Positions 34,488 to 43,047 of a DNA stretch of 61,283 nucleotides are shown in pieces. The position numbers and the translations under genes are program-made. Under the pieces are notes generated by a model, which did not search any database, was not told the DNA's origin, and was given only the letters and a program-made list of their open reading frames with translations. How positions within the stretch are numbered: position 1 is the first letter of the stretch; every line of letters begins with the position of its first letter. This stretch comes from CAZMGD01 sp964565705. GTDB taxonomy: Bacteria; Actinomycetota; Acidimicrobiia; Acidimicrobiales; Ilumatobacteraceae. The stretch is from assembly GCA_964565705.1 (NCBI GenBank), contig CAZMGD010000009.1, positions 1-61,283 of the forward strand, written 5' to 3'.

Positions 34488-34961
34488 TCAGGCGTCGGTC
34501 TCGAGGTGGGTGCGCACCGCGCTCAAGATGTCGCCGAGCTGCTGCACCTGGTCGCGGGTCAGCGCGTCCAGCAGCCGCCGGCGCACGCTGGCCACGTGGC
34601 TCGGTGCGGCGGCGGCGATGCGCGCCATGCCGTCGTCGGTGAGCACGGCGAGCAGCACGCGCCGGTCGTCGGCCGACGGTTGGCGGACCACGATGCCGTC
34701 ACGGACCAGCCCGTCGAGGCGGCGGGTCAGCCCGCTCGGCGAGAGGTGCAGCAGCGCGGCGAGGTCGCACATCCGCATCCGTCGATCGGGCGCCTCGGAG
34801 AGGAACACGAGCACCTGGTAGTCACCGATGGAGAGCTGCTGGTCGCGCTCCAAGTCGGCGTCGAGGGCGTTGTGCAGATCGGCGAAGGTCTCGATGAAGT
34901 TGCGCCAGGCGCGCATCTCGACCTCGTCCAGCCAGCGGGGGGTCACGTCGGTCGTCGCCAT
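34488..34961 (-). CDS. MarR-family transcriptional regulator
   Basis: A 157-aa winged-helix repressor. The DNA-binding core is at about 30-115: LSIGDYQVLVFLSEAPDRRMRMCDLAALLHLSPSGLTRRLDGLVRDGIVVRQPSADDRRVLLAVLTDDG, with the recognition helix at SPSGLTRRLDGL. It is divergent from the YceI gene across 119 nt, so autoregulation and control of yceI are likely. The ATG at 34961 is chosen over the longer frame to 35033 because the latter would cover the intergenic operator/promoter. Confidence 0.92.
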   Translation of the reverse strand: MATTDVTPRWLDEVEMRAWRNFIETFADLHNALDADLERDQQLSIGDYQVLVFLSEAPDRRMRMCDLAALLHLSPSGLTRRLDGLVRDGIVVRQPSADDRRVLLAVLTDDGMARIAAAAPSHVASVRRRLLDALTRDQVQQLGDILSAVRTHLETDA

Positions 34962-34994
34962 GTGCAACAGCCTAACAATCGGACCACGCAATTG

Positions 34995-35023
34995 TTGACA
35001 TCGCAATCGAATAGCGGTAGGTT
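34995..35023 (+). promoter_or_regulatory. Promoter of the YceI gene with possible MarR site
   Basis: TTGACA (34995-35000), 17-nt spacer, TAGGTT (35018-35023): a good sigma-70-type pair 58 nt before the YceI start. The region also has repeated gcaatTg / gcaatCg half-sites (34988-34994 and 35003-35009), overlapping the -35 and spacer, where the divergent MarR protein could bind. Binding is inference. Confidence 0.6.
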
Positions 35024-35080
35024 GACGTGGCAACGAAACGAACCCCGCCCCGAGCGGGCCTGCCCCCCAGAGGAACGATC

Positions 35081-35623
35081 ATGAGCGCCATCAGCGAACT
35101 CACCCCCGGCACGTGGACCGCCGACCTGTCCCACTCGTCGGTCAACTTCTCCGTCCGCCACCTCGTCGTGTCCAAGGTCCGCGGCGTGTTCCAGAAGTTC
35201 GACGCGACCTTGCAGATCGCCGAGAACCCGTTGGACTCCACCGTGGCGGCCAACATCGACCTGGCGTCGATCGACACCGGTGAGGACGGCCGTGACAACC
35301 ACGTGCGGAGCGGCGACTTCTTCGACATCGAGCAGTACCCGACGATGACGTTCACGAGCACCGGCATCCGCCCGAACGGCAGCGACTACTACCTCGACGG
35401 CGACCTGACGATCAAGGACGTCACCAAGCCGGTCACGCTCGACCTCGAGTTCAACGGCGTCGCCACCGATCCCTGGGGCGGCACGCGCGCCGGCTTCACC
35501 GCCGAGACCGAGGTGAACCGCACCGACTTCGGCATCACCTACAACGCCGCGCTCGAGGCCGGCGGTGTGCTCATCGGCGAGAAGCTCAAGGTCACGATCG
35601 AGATCGAAGCCGTCAAGTCCTGA
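35081..35623 (+). CDS. YceI-family lipid-binding protein
   Basis: A 180-aa lipocalin-like barrel that binds polyisoprenoid or other amphipathic lipids. Signatures: PGTWTADLSHSSVNFSVRHLVVSKVRGVFQKFDATL, RDNHVRSGDFFDIEQYPTMTFTST, DGDLTIKDVTKPVTLDLEFNG, and a final GEKLKVTIEIEA strand. There is no signal peptide, so it is the cytoplasmic variety common in actinobacteria. The ATG at 35081 has an AGAGGAAC ribosome site. It is divergently transcribed from a MarR regulator, its probable repressor. Confidence 0.94.
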   Translation: MSAISELTPGTWTADLSHSSVNFSVRHLVVSKVRGVFQKFDATLQIAENPLDSTVAANIDLASIDTGEDGRDNHVRSGDFFDIEQYPTMTFTSTGIRPNGSDYYLDGDLTIKDVTKPVTLDLEFNGVATDPWGGTRAGFTAETEVNRTDFGITYNAALEAGGVLIGEKLKVTIEIEAVKS

Positions 35624-35638
35624 CGACGAGCCAGGTTC

Positions 35639-35681
35639 TTGCGGTCGAACTGCGCCCGGAACGGGCGCAGTTCGACCGCAC
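35639..35681. terminator. Strong bidirectional terminator between convergent YceI and SRPBCC genes
   Basis: An 18-bp perfect stem: left arm 35640-35657 (tgcggtcgaactgcgccc), loop 35658-35662, right arm 35663-35680. One further pair inside makes a 3-nt loop. It sits exactly in the convergent spacer, so it can serve both strands. Confidence 0.8.
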
Positions 35682-35689
35682 GTAGCTCG

Positions 35690-36130
35690 TCATTCGGTCT
35701 CGCCGAAGTGTTCGGCGAGACGGACGAGGGTCGCTTCCATCGCCCGCTTGTTGCGGCCGACGGCACTCGTCATCCGCAGGAGCCACGGCGCACGGCTCGG
35801 GCCCCAGTCGAACTCCTCGGTCACGAGCGTGCCGGTCTCGGTCGGCTCGAGCACGTAGCGCCAGATGTGGCCGCCGACGTGGCGCCAGGCGATGCGTGTC
35901 GGCTCCTCGAACTCCACGACCTCGTTGGTCATCGAGTACGGCACGCCCATGCGCATCCTCATCGCGAACTTCACGCCGAGCGCCAGCCGCATCGGTGCCT
36001 CGTCCTTGGCACCTTGCACCATCCCCGACCCGTCGATGACCGCGTGCTGACGAGGATCGGCGAGGAGGTCGAACACCTGCTGGGGGCTGGCGGGGATCTC
36101 ACGCTGGACGCGCTCGAGGCGTTCGGTCAT
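35690..36130 (-). CDS. SRPBCC (polyketide cyclase/START-like) protein
   Basis: A 146-aa hydrophobic-pocket fold: VQREIPASPQQVFDLLADPRQHAVIDGSG at the start, a middle NEVVEFEEPTRIAWRHVGGHIWRYVLEPTETGTLVTEEFDWG, and a long C-terminal helix (RNKRAMEATLVRLAEHF). Such proteins bind or modify small ligands or act as lipid carriers; no specific function can be read. ATG start. It ends opposite YceI across the shared terminator. Confidence 0.88.
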   Translation of the reverse strand: MTERLERVQREIPASPQQVFDLLADPRQHAVIDGSGMVQGAKDEAPMRLALGVKFAMRMRMGVPYSMTNEVVEFEEPTRIAWRHVGGHIWRYVLEPTETGTLVTEEFDWGPSRAPWLLRMTSAVGRNKRAMEATLVRLAEHFGETE

Positions 36131-36146
36131 GGGGGCAACGTAGCGG

Positions 36147-37049
36147 TCAGGTTCCGAGCAGCCGGCGCAGTGTCGGCTCGAGCTCGGTGTCGGTGAACTC
36201 GAACCCGTCGCCGGTCAGGACGGCCGGGATCACCCGCTGACCCTCGAACAGCAGCGAATCGGCACGGTCTGTCCCGAGGGCCAAGCGCAGCGGCAGCTGC
36301 GGGGCCCGCAGCCATGCCGGTCGTCCGATCACCCCGGCGATGGCGCTGACGAGCTCGCGGTTGCTGACCGGGTTCGGCGACGTGATGTTCGCCGGCCCTT
36401 CGACGTCTGCCATCAGGAGGTGGGTGATCGCCCGGACCTCGTCGTCGAGGCTGACCCAGCTCTGCCACTGCTTGCCGTGCCCGTAGGGACCTCCGGCGAA
36501 CAGCTTGATCGGCAGCAGCAACTTGGGCAGCACGCCGCCGTGGGGCGAGAGCACGAGCCCGCTGCGCAGGAACGCGACGCGCGCACCTGCATCTGCTGCC
36601 GGCGCCGCCGCGGCCTCCCAGTCGCGGCACAGGTCGGGCAGGAAGCCTGCACCCGTCGCCGAGTCCTCGGTGAACGTCGCCGACGCCGAGGAGCCGTAGA
36701 TCCCGACCGCTGATCCGGACAGCAGGACGCGCGGACGACGCTCGGTGGCGGCGATCGTGCGGGCCAGCAGAGCGGTCGAGTCGATCCGGCTGGCGCGCAG
36801 GGTCTGGCGATAGCTGGCGGTCCACCGATGGTCGCCGATGCCCGCCCCCGCCAGGTTGACGACGGCGTCGGCGCGGTCGATGGCGCTCGCATCGATCGTC
36901 CCCGTGCCGGGATCCCAGCGCGACTCGCCCGCCGTCGGTGGCCGCCGCACCAGACGGGTCACCTCGTGACCGCACTGGAGCAGGTGGCGGCACAGCGCGG
37001 TGCCGATCAGGCCGCTCGCACCGGCGACGGCCACTCGCATCGACGTCAT
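36147..37049 (-). CDS. TIGR01777-type NAD-dependent epimerase/SDR protein
   Basis: A 300-aa extended SDR (YfcH/SulA-like). GASGLIGTALCRHLLQCGHEVTRLVRR gives the nucleotide-binding loop, DAVVNLAGAGIGDHRW is next, then SGSAVGIYGSSASATFTEDS (the YxxxK is degenerate, as in this family), FLRSGLVLSPHGGVLPKLLLPIKLFAGGPYGHGKQWQSWV and a C-terminal DUF1731-like segment (IGRPAWLRAPQLPLRLALG). The substrate is unknown. ATG at 37049; a second ATG at 37040 is equally possible. It starts divergently from the membrane-anchored hypothetical. Confidence 0.9.
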   Translation of the reverse strand: MTSMRVAVAGASGLIGTALCRHLLQCGHEVTRLVRRPPTAGESRWDPGTGTIDASAIDRADAVVNLAGAGIGDHRWTASYRQTLRASRIDSTALLARTIAATERRPRVLLSGSAVGIYGSSASATFTEDSATGAGFLPDLCRDWEAAAAPAADAGARVAFLRSGLVLSPHGGVLPKLLLPIKLFAGGPYGHGKQWQSWVSLDDEVRAITHLLMADVEGPANITSPNPVSNRELVSAIAGVIGRPAWLRAPQLPLRLALGTDRADSLLFEGQRVIPAVLTGDGFEFTDTELEPTLRRLLGT

Positions 37050-37151
37050 GTATCCAACGGTACGTCGGCGCCGTCTTGGGAGGCGCGCCCGGCCCGTGGC
37101 GGGCCATCGAATATCGTGGCGCACGCTCCACGAGCAGGAAGAGGAAGCAAC

Positions 37152-38696
37152 GTGTCGAACGACCCGAACCAGGCCCCCGGCGGGGGTTCGTGGCCAGCAC
37201 CAGGCAACAGCGGTGGCACACCCCCTCCGACACCCGGCTCAGCGCCGGATCCGGTCGTGTACGGGCACGGGCAACCGACGGTGCCCTACGGTCAGCCGAG
37301 CGGGCAGACCGCATGGGTGCCGTACGAGGCGCCGGCCGTGCCGACCGTCGACGTCGCACCGCAGCCACCGAAGAAGGGCAAGGGCAAGTTGATCGCCGCG
37401 GGCGTCGGCGCGGTCGCCGTGCTCGCCGCCGGCGGGTTCGCCGTGTCCGCACTCGCCGGGGGCGGCCACGATGGCGGGGCCGAGAGCCCGGAGGCTGCCG
37501 CCGAGAAGCTGTTCGAGGCCATCGGCAACCGCGACGTGCTGGGCATGCTCGACAGCCTGTTGCCCGGCGAGCGCGAGGCCAGCCAGGAGCGGGCACAGCA
37601 CCTCGTCGACGATCTCAGCAAGCTGGGCGTCCTGAGCGACGACGCCGACCTGAGCAGCATCTCGGGCCTCGAGATCACGCTGAGCGACATGGACTACGAG
37701 GCGGTCGAGACGAACGTCGACGACATCACCGACGTGCTGGTCAGCGGCAACATCGAGGCGTCGGTCAACGGTGAGGAGCTGCCGGTCGGCGACCTCGTCA
37801 TCGATCGGTTCCTCGACGGAGAGCGCCCCGACGTCGACGAGAGCGACAGCGGCGACTTCGAGGACGCGATGATCACGACCGTCGAGCAGGACGGCCGCTG
37901 GTACGTGAGCGTCGGCTACACGATCGCCGAGTACGCCCGGACGAACGGCGATCCCGACAACGCCCAGTTCGACATCCCAGAGGCCGACGAGGCGATCCCC
38001 CTCAACGGCGGCGAGAGCCCAGAGGGCGCGGTCAACAACCTGCTCGACGCGGTCGAGGACTTCGACCTCGAAGGCATCATCGGCACGATGGATCCCCGTG
38101 AGCTCGGCGCCCTGCAGCGGTACGGCCCGGTGTTCATCGACGACGCGTCCGATGCGTTCAGCGACCTGGAGGACGAGGCGGCGCTGACCTTCGGCGACAT
38201 CACGTACTCCGTGCACCAAGACGGCGACGAGGCGACCGTGGGCCTGTCGATCGAGTCGTTCACCCTGTCGGTCGAGGAGGGCACGATCACCTACGACTCG
38301 AGGACCAAGTGCGCGACGTTCGTGGCGAGCGACGGTGACTCGGACGAGATGTGCCTCGACGAGCTCGACGGCGGCGACCCGACGGACCTCGCCGCGCAGC
38401 TCGAGCAGCTGTTCCCGGACGACCCGGAGCTGGCCGACGAGGTGGCGGCAGCGGTCGAGAACTTCCGGGCCGCGTTCGACGACGCCGAGTCGCTCGGCAT
38501 CACCGTCAGCCAGGTGGACGGCAAGTGGTACGTCAGCCCGCTCGGTACCGTCGCCGACACCGGCCTCACGTTGCTCGACGCGCTCGACCGGGATGAGTTC
38601 GAGTCGATCCTCGACGACATCGAGGAGCTGTACGCGGCCGTGCAGGACTCGTCGATGGGCAGCGGCATCGAGCTGCCACCCCTCCCCGGCGGCTGA
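37152..38696 (+). CDS. Membrane-anchored hypothetical protein with duplicated domains
   Basis: A 514-aa protein I do not recognise as a named family. Residues 1-75 are Pro/Gly-rich and cytoplasmic. KKGKGK is followed by one TM helix at about 80-100. The outside part contains two similar units, each starting SPE-(A/G)-A-x-x-LL/F-(E/D)-A-(I/V)-x-(N/D)-x-D-(V/L)-x-G and ending in a beta-rich segment with GRWYVSVGYT or GKWYVSPLGT. The composition is strongly acidic (many Asp/Glu). The GTG at 37152 has GAGGAAG 7 nt upstream. This looks like the DUF4878-like or lumazine-binding-type folds that measure or hold ligands outside the cell, but that is a guess. Confidence 0.8.
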   Translation: MSNDPNQAPGGGSWPAPGNSGGTPPPTPGSAPDPVVYGHGQPTVPYGQPSGQTAWVPYEAPAVPTVDVAPQPPKKGKGKLIAAGVGAVAVLAAGGFAVSALAGGGHDGGAESPEAAAEKLFEAIGNRDVLGMLDSLLPGEREASQERAQHLVDDLSKLGVLSDDADLSSISGLEITLSDMDYEAVETNVDDITDVLVSGNIEASVNGEELPVGDLVIDRFLDGERPDVDESDSGDFEDAMITTVEQDGRWYVSVGYTIAEYARTNGDPDNAQFDIPEADEAIPLNGGESPEGAVNNLLDAVEDFDLEGIIGTMDPRELGALQRYGPVFIDDASDAFSDLEDEAALTFGDITYSVHQDGDEATVGLSIESFTLSVEEGTITYDSRTKCATFVASDGDSDEMCLDELDGGDPTDLAAQLEQLFPDDPELADEVAAAVENFRAAFDDAESLGITVSQVDGKWYVSPLGTVADTGLTLLDALDRDEFESILDDIEELYAAVQDSSMGSGIELPPLPGG

Positions 38697-38711
38697 TCAC
38701 CGCTCACCCGC

Positions 38712-38737
38712 CCGTTGTCGGTGGTGAGTCGGCCTGT
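38712..38737 (+). repeat. Duplicated copy of the RNase P RNA 3' end
   Basis: ccgttgtcggtggtgagtcg followed by gcctgt. The same sequence, with one base deleted, recurs at 39031-39055, where it forms the 3' strand of the rnpB P1 helix. Direct repeats of an RNA gene's 3' end are typical of integration at that end. Confidence 0.7.
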
Positions 38738-38968
38738 CGGCGTGGTGAGTGTGTAGTCGTACCTTCTGGTCGTGAATCGCCATCCGGCGTCGGTCTCGAT
38801 CGGCTCAACGTGGAAGCTGAACGTCAGGTTGAGCGCCGGGCCGAACTGGATGCCCGCGGCGGGAGATCCGAGGAAGCGGATGTCATCGTCGAACGAGCGC
38901 TCGACGAGGCGGGTTCCGACGCGGACGGCACCGATCGTCTGCTCGATTGGACCGCGGAAGGCGCGGTG
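38738..38968 (-). pseudogene. Possible truncated gene between rnpB-end repeats
   Basis: The 344-nt stretch 38697-39040 has no intact gene. On the minus strand from about 38968 an open frame with no start codon reads as protein-like text: RGPIEQTIGAVRVGTRLVER, then SFDDDIRFLGSPAAGIQFGP, ALNLTFSFHVEPIETDAGWR and FTTRRYDYTL, before running into the repeat. It looks like the first two-thirds of a ~100-residue beta-rich protein broken by the insertion or deletion at the repeat. I do not know the family. The competing plus-strand frame (38772-39014) is Arg/Ser/Pro-rich and looks non-coding. Confidence 0.4.
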
Positions 38969-39040
38969 TCACAACGGTGTCACGGCGCCCGAACCGGGCC
39001 TCGTCCGGGCATGAACTGCCTGGTCAGTGGCCGTTGTGGT

Positions 39041-39393
<353 letters not shown>

Positions 39394-39410
39394 GCCGGGA
39401 AGTGTACGGC

Positions 39411-40367
39411 TCAGGCCGGGCAGGCGCCCATGTAGTCGTAGGCCATGGAGTTGAAGTACGGCGTCTCCATGCTGATCTTGGTGCGCAGGCCGTTCTCGTC
39501 GGCGGCGCCGACCTCGATCTCCACCGGGCCCAGCTGGCCGAACGATGCCGATACGGCGTGCACCACCGGAACGGGAGACGCGTCGCCGCCGGCGGCGACG
39601 GTCGTCGTGGCCGCCTCCTCGGTGGCCGACTCGTCATCGGTGGCCGACGACTCCGGCGTCGTGACGGCGGCGAGCACCGTGTCGTCGACGAGCTGATCGG
39701 GGTTGATCAGCGCACCCCACAGCGCGCCGCGGCGGGACGCCCCGACGCCGATCGTCAGGCTCTGCACCCGCAGGTCGATGTCGTTGATGGATTCCACGTA
39801 GGACTGCTGCGTGGCGGCGGCGATGACCTCGAGGGCGTTGAGCAGCACCCGGGTGTCACCTTCGATGTCCGGTGAGGGAGGGATCTCCGTCTCCGGCTCG
39901 GGGATGCCGAGCGCGGACGCGGCCTTGCTGCCGATGATCGCCTGGATCGCGGGCTCGATGTAGATCGACGTCATCCGCTCGTTCGGGCAGGCGTACACCT
40001 CGCCACCGGCCTGCTCGGTCAGCTCGACGAACGTGTCGGCGGCCTGCTGGTGGTCGTCGCGCATGCGGGCGGCGACCGCAGCGTCGGAGTCGCTGAGCAT
40101 GTCCTGCTCGGCGGCGAGGTCGTACACGCCGAGCAACAGGTACTCGAGCGAGGACGACGTGCGCATCAGCGCCGAATCCGTCACGGTCGCCTCGGGGAGC
40201 GTCGTCGTGCTGGGCACGGTGCCGATCCGGGCCGGCGGGTTGTCCTCGGTGCTGCACGCGGCCAGGGCGGCTGCACCCACGGCGGCGGCAGCGCTCGCCT
40301 GGATGAAGCGGCGGCGGTTCGTGCTGCTCGTGAAGATCGGGCGGGGGTCGTTGGCCAGGTTGTCCAC
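39411..40367 (-). CDS. Tat-exported ferritin-like lipoprotein
   Basis: A 318-aa protein. A twin-arginine signal RRRFIQ (18-23), a hydrophobic run and a lipobox LAAC (C38) make it a Tat lipoprotein, so it is folded before export and attached to the outer membrane face. The ferritin-like helices at about 65-215 carry Glu/His candidates (SSLEYLLLGVYD, MRDDHQQAADTFVELTEQAGG, EVIAAATQQSYVESINDID). A Ser/Thr/Glu-rich linker and a final ~50-residue segment follow. It may handle iron or act as a redox/peroxide scavenger, by family. GTG start; 11 nt downstream of a second ferritin-like gene. Confidence 0.82.
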   Translation of the reverse strand: MDNLANDPRPIFTSSTNRRRFIQASAAAAVGAAALAACSTEDNPPARIGTVPSTTTLPEATVTDSALMRTSSSLEYLLLGVYDLAAEQDMLSDSDAAVAARMRDDHQQAADTFVELTEQAGGEVYACPNERMTSIYIEPAIQAIIGSKAASALGIPEPETEIPPSPDIEGDTRVLLNALEVIAAATQQSYVESINDIDLRVQSLTIGVGASRRGALWGALINPDQLVDDTVLAAVTTPESSATDDESATEEAATTTVAAGGDASPVPVVHAVSASFGQLGPVEIEVGAADENGLRTKISMETPYFNSMAYDYMGACPA

Positions 40368-40378
40368 TGCTGATCCGT

Positions 40379-41035
40379 TCAGGCCAGGGCCGGGTAGTCG
40401 TCCGACGTCATCGGGTCGGCGGTCTCGGTCACGTATGCGGCGTAGTCGGCGTCGGGGTCGAGGCCATCGAGTGCCGCCAGCGCTGCGATGTGCTGGCCCT
40501 CGACCACCACGATCGCCGCCAGCAGCTGGGCGGCGTCGATCCCTTCCAGCCGCCCGACGGCGTCGAGATGCGTCGCGACCAGCATCCGCTCGAGCTCCCT
40601 GCCCCGTGTCGTGGCGTCGGGGCCCGACATGTCGGCCTCGAACTCCTCGACGAGCGACGCGTTGGCGACGTTGAGCGCGGCCTTTCCGAGTCGGCCGGCG
40701 ATGTTGTTGGCATAGGCGAGGTGATGTTCCTCGAGCACCGCGTAGAGCGTGGCGGCGGCATCGTCGATGCCATCCACCTCTGACGCCACGCCGTAGAGCT
40801 CGGAGGCGGCGAGCTCGGCCGTGAGGATGAACGCGAGCAGCGCCTTGTCCTCGGTGGTCGGTGGTCCGGGGGGCGCCGTCGTGGTCGCGGCGTTGGTGGC
40901 GCTCGGCTCGGTGGAATCCGACGAGGCGGTCGTCGAGGAACCGGAGCTGGCGCTGGCCCGCTGCGCGCCGAACGCCGCCAGCACGGTGCCTGCGACCCCG
41001 GCACCCAGGAGTCGTCTGCGATCGGTTGTCGGCAC
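40379..41035 (-). CDS. Tat-exported ferritin-like protein
   Basis: A 218-aa protein with a twin-arginine signal (DRRRLLGAG, 5-13) and an AxA-type cleavage region near 26-30, then a Ser/Thr-rich linker. The four-helix domain at about 60-205 has paired metal-ligand candidates: LTAELAASELYGVA, EEHHLAYANNIAGRLG, LERMLVATHLDAVGRLEGI and VVEGQHIAALAAL. Such E-x-x-H helices form di-iron sites. It and the next gene make a two-gene exported ferritin unit, probably an operon (11 nt apart). GTG start. The 117 nt upstream to glpK hold only a short GC-rich imperfect inverted repeat. Confidence 0.84.
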   Translation of the reverse strand: MPTTDRRRLLGAGVAGTVLAAFGAQRASASSGSSTTASSDSTEPSATNAATTTAPPGPPTTEDKALLAFILTAELAASELYGVASEVDGIDDAAATLYAVLEEHHLAYANNIAGRLGKAALNVANASLVEEFEADMSGPDATTRGRELERMLVATHLDAVGRLEGIDAAQLLAAIVVVEGQHIAALAALDGLDPDADYAAYVTETADPMTSDDYPALA

Positions 41036-41152
41036 GAGCAGGTGTCCTTTCAGCGGGCTGAGCGCGATGTCCGGCCCCCAGCCTTCCCGGCCGGGTGCAA
41101 GCCGGGCAACTCTAGACGGACCACCTCGCCCGCGCCCTCCTCGTCGCCGACC

Positions 41153-42601
41153 TCAGAAGTCCAGTGCCGACAGCTCCGGATACCAGCCCGCTGCCTTCTC
41201 GACCGCTGCCGCCCAGCGCTCGCGGTCCAGCGTGCGGGCCGGATCCACGACGACCGCCGGCCGCCAGAGGTCGGCCAGTTCCGCGACCGCGGACCACGTG
41301 CCGATGGCGAGCCCGGCGAGGTACGCGGCGCCGAGCGTGGTCGCCTCCGCGACCGGGCTGACGGCGACGGACCGCTGCGTCGCGTCGGCCAGGGCTTGGA
41401 CGAACGTCGGGTTCGCGCTCATCCCGCCGTCGATGCGCAGCTCGCCGATCTCGAGGCCGGTGTCGGCCTCGGCGGCCTCGACCAGATCGGCGCCGCGCTG
41501 GGCGACGCCCTCCAGCACGGCGCGGACGACGTGTCTGCGGCTCGAGCCGCGGGTCAGGCCGAGCAGGGTGCCGCGTGCGCCGAAGTCCCACCGCGGCGTG
41601 CCGAGGCCGAGCAACGCCGGGACGTAGACGACGCCGTCGGCGTCCTCGCACGCGGCGGCGACGGCGTGGCTGTCGGCGGCGTCGTCGATGACGCCGAGGT
41701 CGTCGCGCAGCCACTCGACGTTCGTGCCGGCCGACAGCATGATCGCCTCCACCCCCCAGGTCAGCTGGCCATCCCGGCTCCAGGCGACGATCGGGAACGA
41801 ACCGTGCGCGCCGCGGTGCAGGTTGGCCGGGCTGTCGGGTCCGGTGACGAGGTCGAGCATGCCCCCGGTGCCGAACGTGATCTTCGCCTGGCCGGCAGCG
41901 AGGCAGCACTGTCCGACCAGCGACGCCTGCTGGTCGCCGACGAGCGCCGCGATCGGCGGCGTGCCCGGCAGCGCCGAGGCCTCACCGATCACGCCACTGC
42001 TGTCGACGATGCGCGGCAGCGTGGCGAGGGGCACGCCGAGTACTTCGCTGACCCGGTCGCTCCAGGCGCCTGGATCGGCGCCGACCAGGCCGGTGACGGC
42101 GGCGTTCGTGTGGTCGGTGACGTGGAGCGCTCCCTGCGACAGCACCCACGCCAACCAGGTGTCGACCGTGCCGAGGCACACGTCGCCAGCGGCATCGGCG
42201 GCGTGGTTGGCGAGCAGCCAGGCCGCCTTCGTCGCCGACTGGTTCGGCGCCAGGGCCAGGCCGTGCTCGGCCTTGGCCATGATGCACTCGACGACGGTGC
42301 GCAGATCCTGCCAGCCGATCGCCGGGCCCAGCGGGCGACCGGTCGAACGCTCCCACAGCACGGTGGATGCCCGCTGGTTGGTGATCCCCACCGCGTCCAC
42401 CCGCCCACCCTCGGACAGGGCGGCCGTCGCCGCCTCGACCACTGCCGACGCCATCGCCGCGGCGTCGAACTCGACGAGGCCCGGCGCCGGCGTGTCCGGT
42501 GGCGTCGCCCGCCGGTGCATCGCATCGATCGAGCCGTCGGGTCGCACGATCGCTGCACGCAGACTGCTCGTGCCGACGTCGATCACCAGGATCCCACCCA
42601 C
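41153..42601 (-). CDS. glpK: FGGY-family carbohydrate kinase, probably glycerol kinase
   Basis: A 482-aa ASKHA kinase that phosphorylates glycerol to glycerol-3-phosphate. N-terminal LVIDVGTSSLRAAI is the first phosphate loop, ITNQRASTVLWERSTGRPLGPAIGWQDLRT matches the glycerol-kinase substrate block, LVGDQQASLVGQ follows, and the C-terminal second phosphate loop is ITFGTGGMLDLVTG with later IDGGMSANPTFVQALADATQRSV. Last gene of the glpD/AGPS-like/TM/glpK operon. GTG start. Glycerol is the best substrate call given the operon; another polyol is possible. Confidence 0.88.
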   Translation of the reverse strand: MGGILVIDVGTSSLRAAIVRPDGSIDAMHRRATPPDTPAPGLVEFDAAAMASAVVEAATAALSEGGRVDAVGITNQRASTVLWERSTGRPLGPAIGWQDLRTVVECIMAKAEHGLALAPNQSATKAAWLLANHAADAAGDVCLGTVDTWLAWVLSQGALHVTDHTNAAVTGLVGADPGAWSDRVSEVLGVPLATLPRIVDSSGVIGEASALPGTPPIAALVGDQQASLVGQCCLAAGQAKITFGTGGMLDLVTGPDSPANLHRGAHGSFPIVAWSRDGQLTWGVEAIMLSAGTNVEWLRDDLGVIDDAADSHAVAAACEDADGVVYVPALLGLGTPRWDFGARGTLLGLTRGSSRRHVVRAVLEGVAQRGADLVEAAEADTGLEIGELRIDGGMSANPTFVQALADATQRSVAVSPVAEATTLGAAYLAGLAIGTWSAVAELADLWRPAVVVDPARTLDRERWAAAVEKAAGWYPELSALDF

Positions 42602-42624
42602 TGCCTACCCCCTCTACGGCGCGA

Positions 42625-43047
42625 TCAGCGCCGCGGTCTCGCGCCCTGGCGGATCATCGCGCCCGCGGCCACCCCGCCCAGCACCCCGACGACCGCGGTC
42701 GCGGTCAGGTTGAACATGATGCCGAGCCAGTTGATGTCGCCGCCACGGAACAGCTTGACGACGAGGAAGATCGCCTGAGCGACCACGAACGTCCCCGTCG
42801 CCGTCACCACGCCGTGGGTGAGCGGTGTGCCCCGCTGCTGGTACCAGGCGGCGACGCCGGCGCCGAGGAAGAACCCGACCAGCGCACCGAGGGCGAGCAA
42901 CGTGGCCAGGGCGCTGCTGCCGTCGCCCGACTCGTCGGCGTGATCGGCCACCAGCCGGGCCGCGATCGACAGTGGCACCGCGAACACGAGGGCGACCGAG
43001 CCCCCGGCCTTGATCGCGGTCCAGTCCCAGCGCGATTCCACGGTCAC
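42625..43047 (-). CDS. Small four-helix membrane protein in the glycerol operon
   Basis: A 140-aa protein with four predicted TM helices (about 15-33, 46-66, 80-100, 110-130), including GALVGFFLGAGVAAWYQQRG and NLTATAVVGVLGGVAAGAMI. I do not recognise a family. It may be a membrane partner or transporter-like subunit. The GTG at 43047 overlaps the stop of the upstream gene (GTGA), which I prefer over the longer start at 43062. It sits between the AGPS-like gene and glpK. Confidence 0.75.
   Translation of the reverse strand: MTVESRWDWTAIKAGGSVALVFAVPLSIAARLVADHADESGDGSSALATLLALGALVGFFLGAGVAAWYQQRGTPLTHGVVTATGTFVVAQAIFLVVKLFRGGDINWLGIMFNLTATAVVGVLGGVAAGAMIRQGARPRR

Noticed and set aside
38772..39014. 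80-codon plus-strand frame
   Set aside because: Arg/Ser/Pro-rich, no ribosome site; the opposite strand gives a more protein-like reading.
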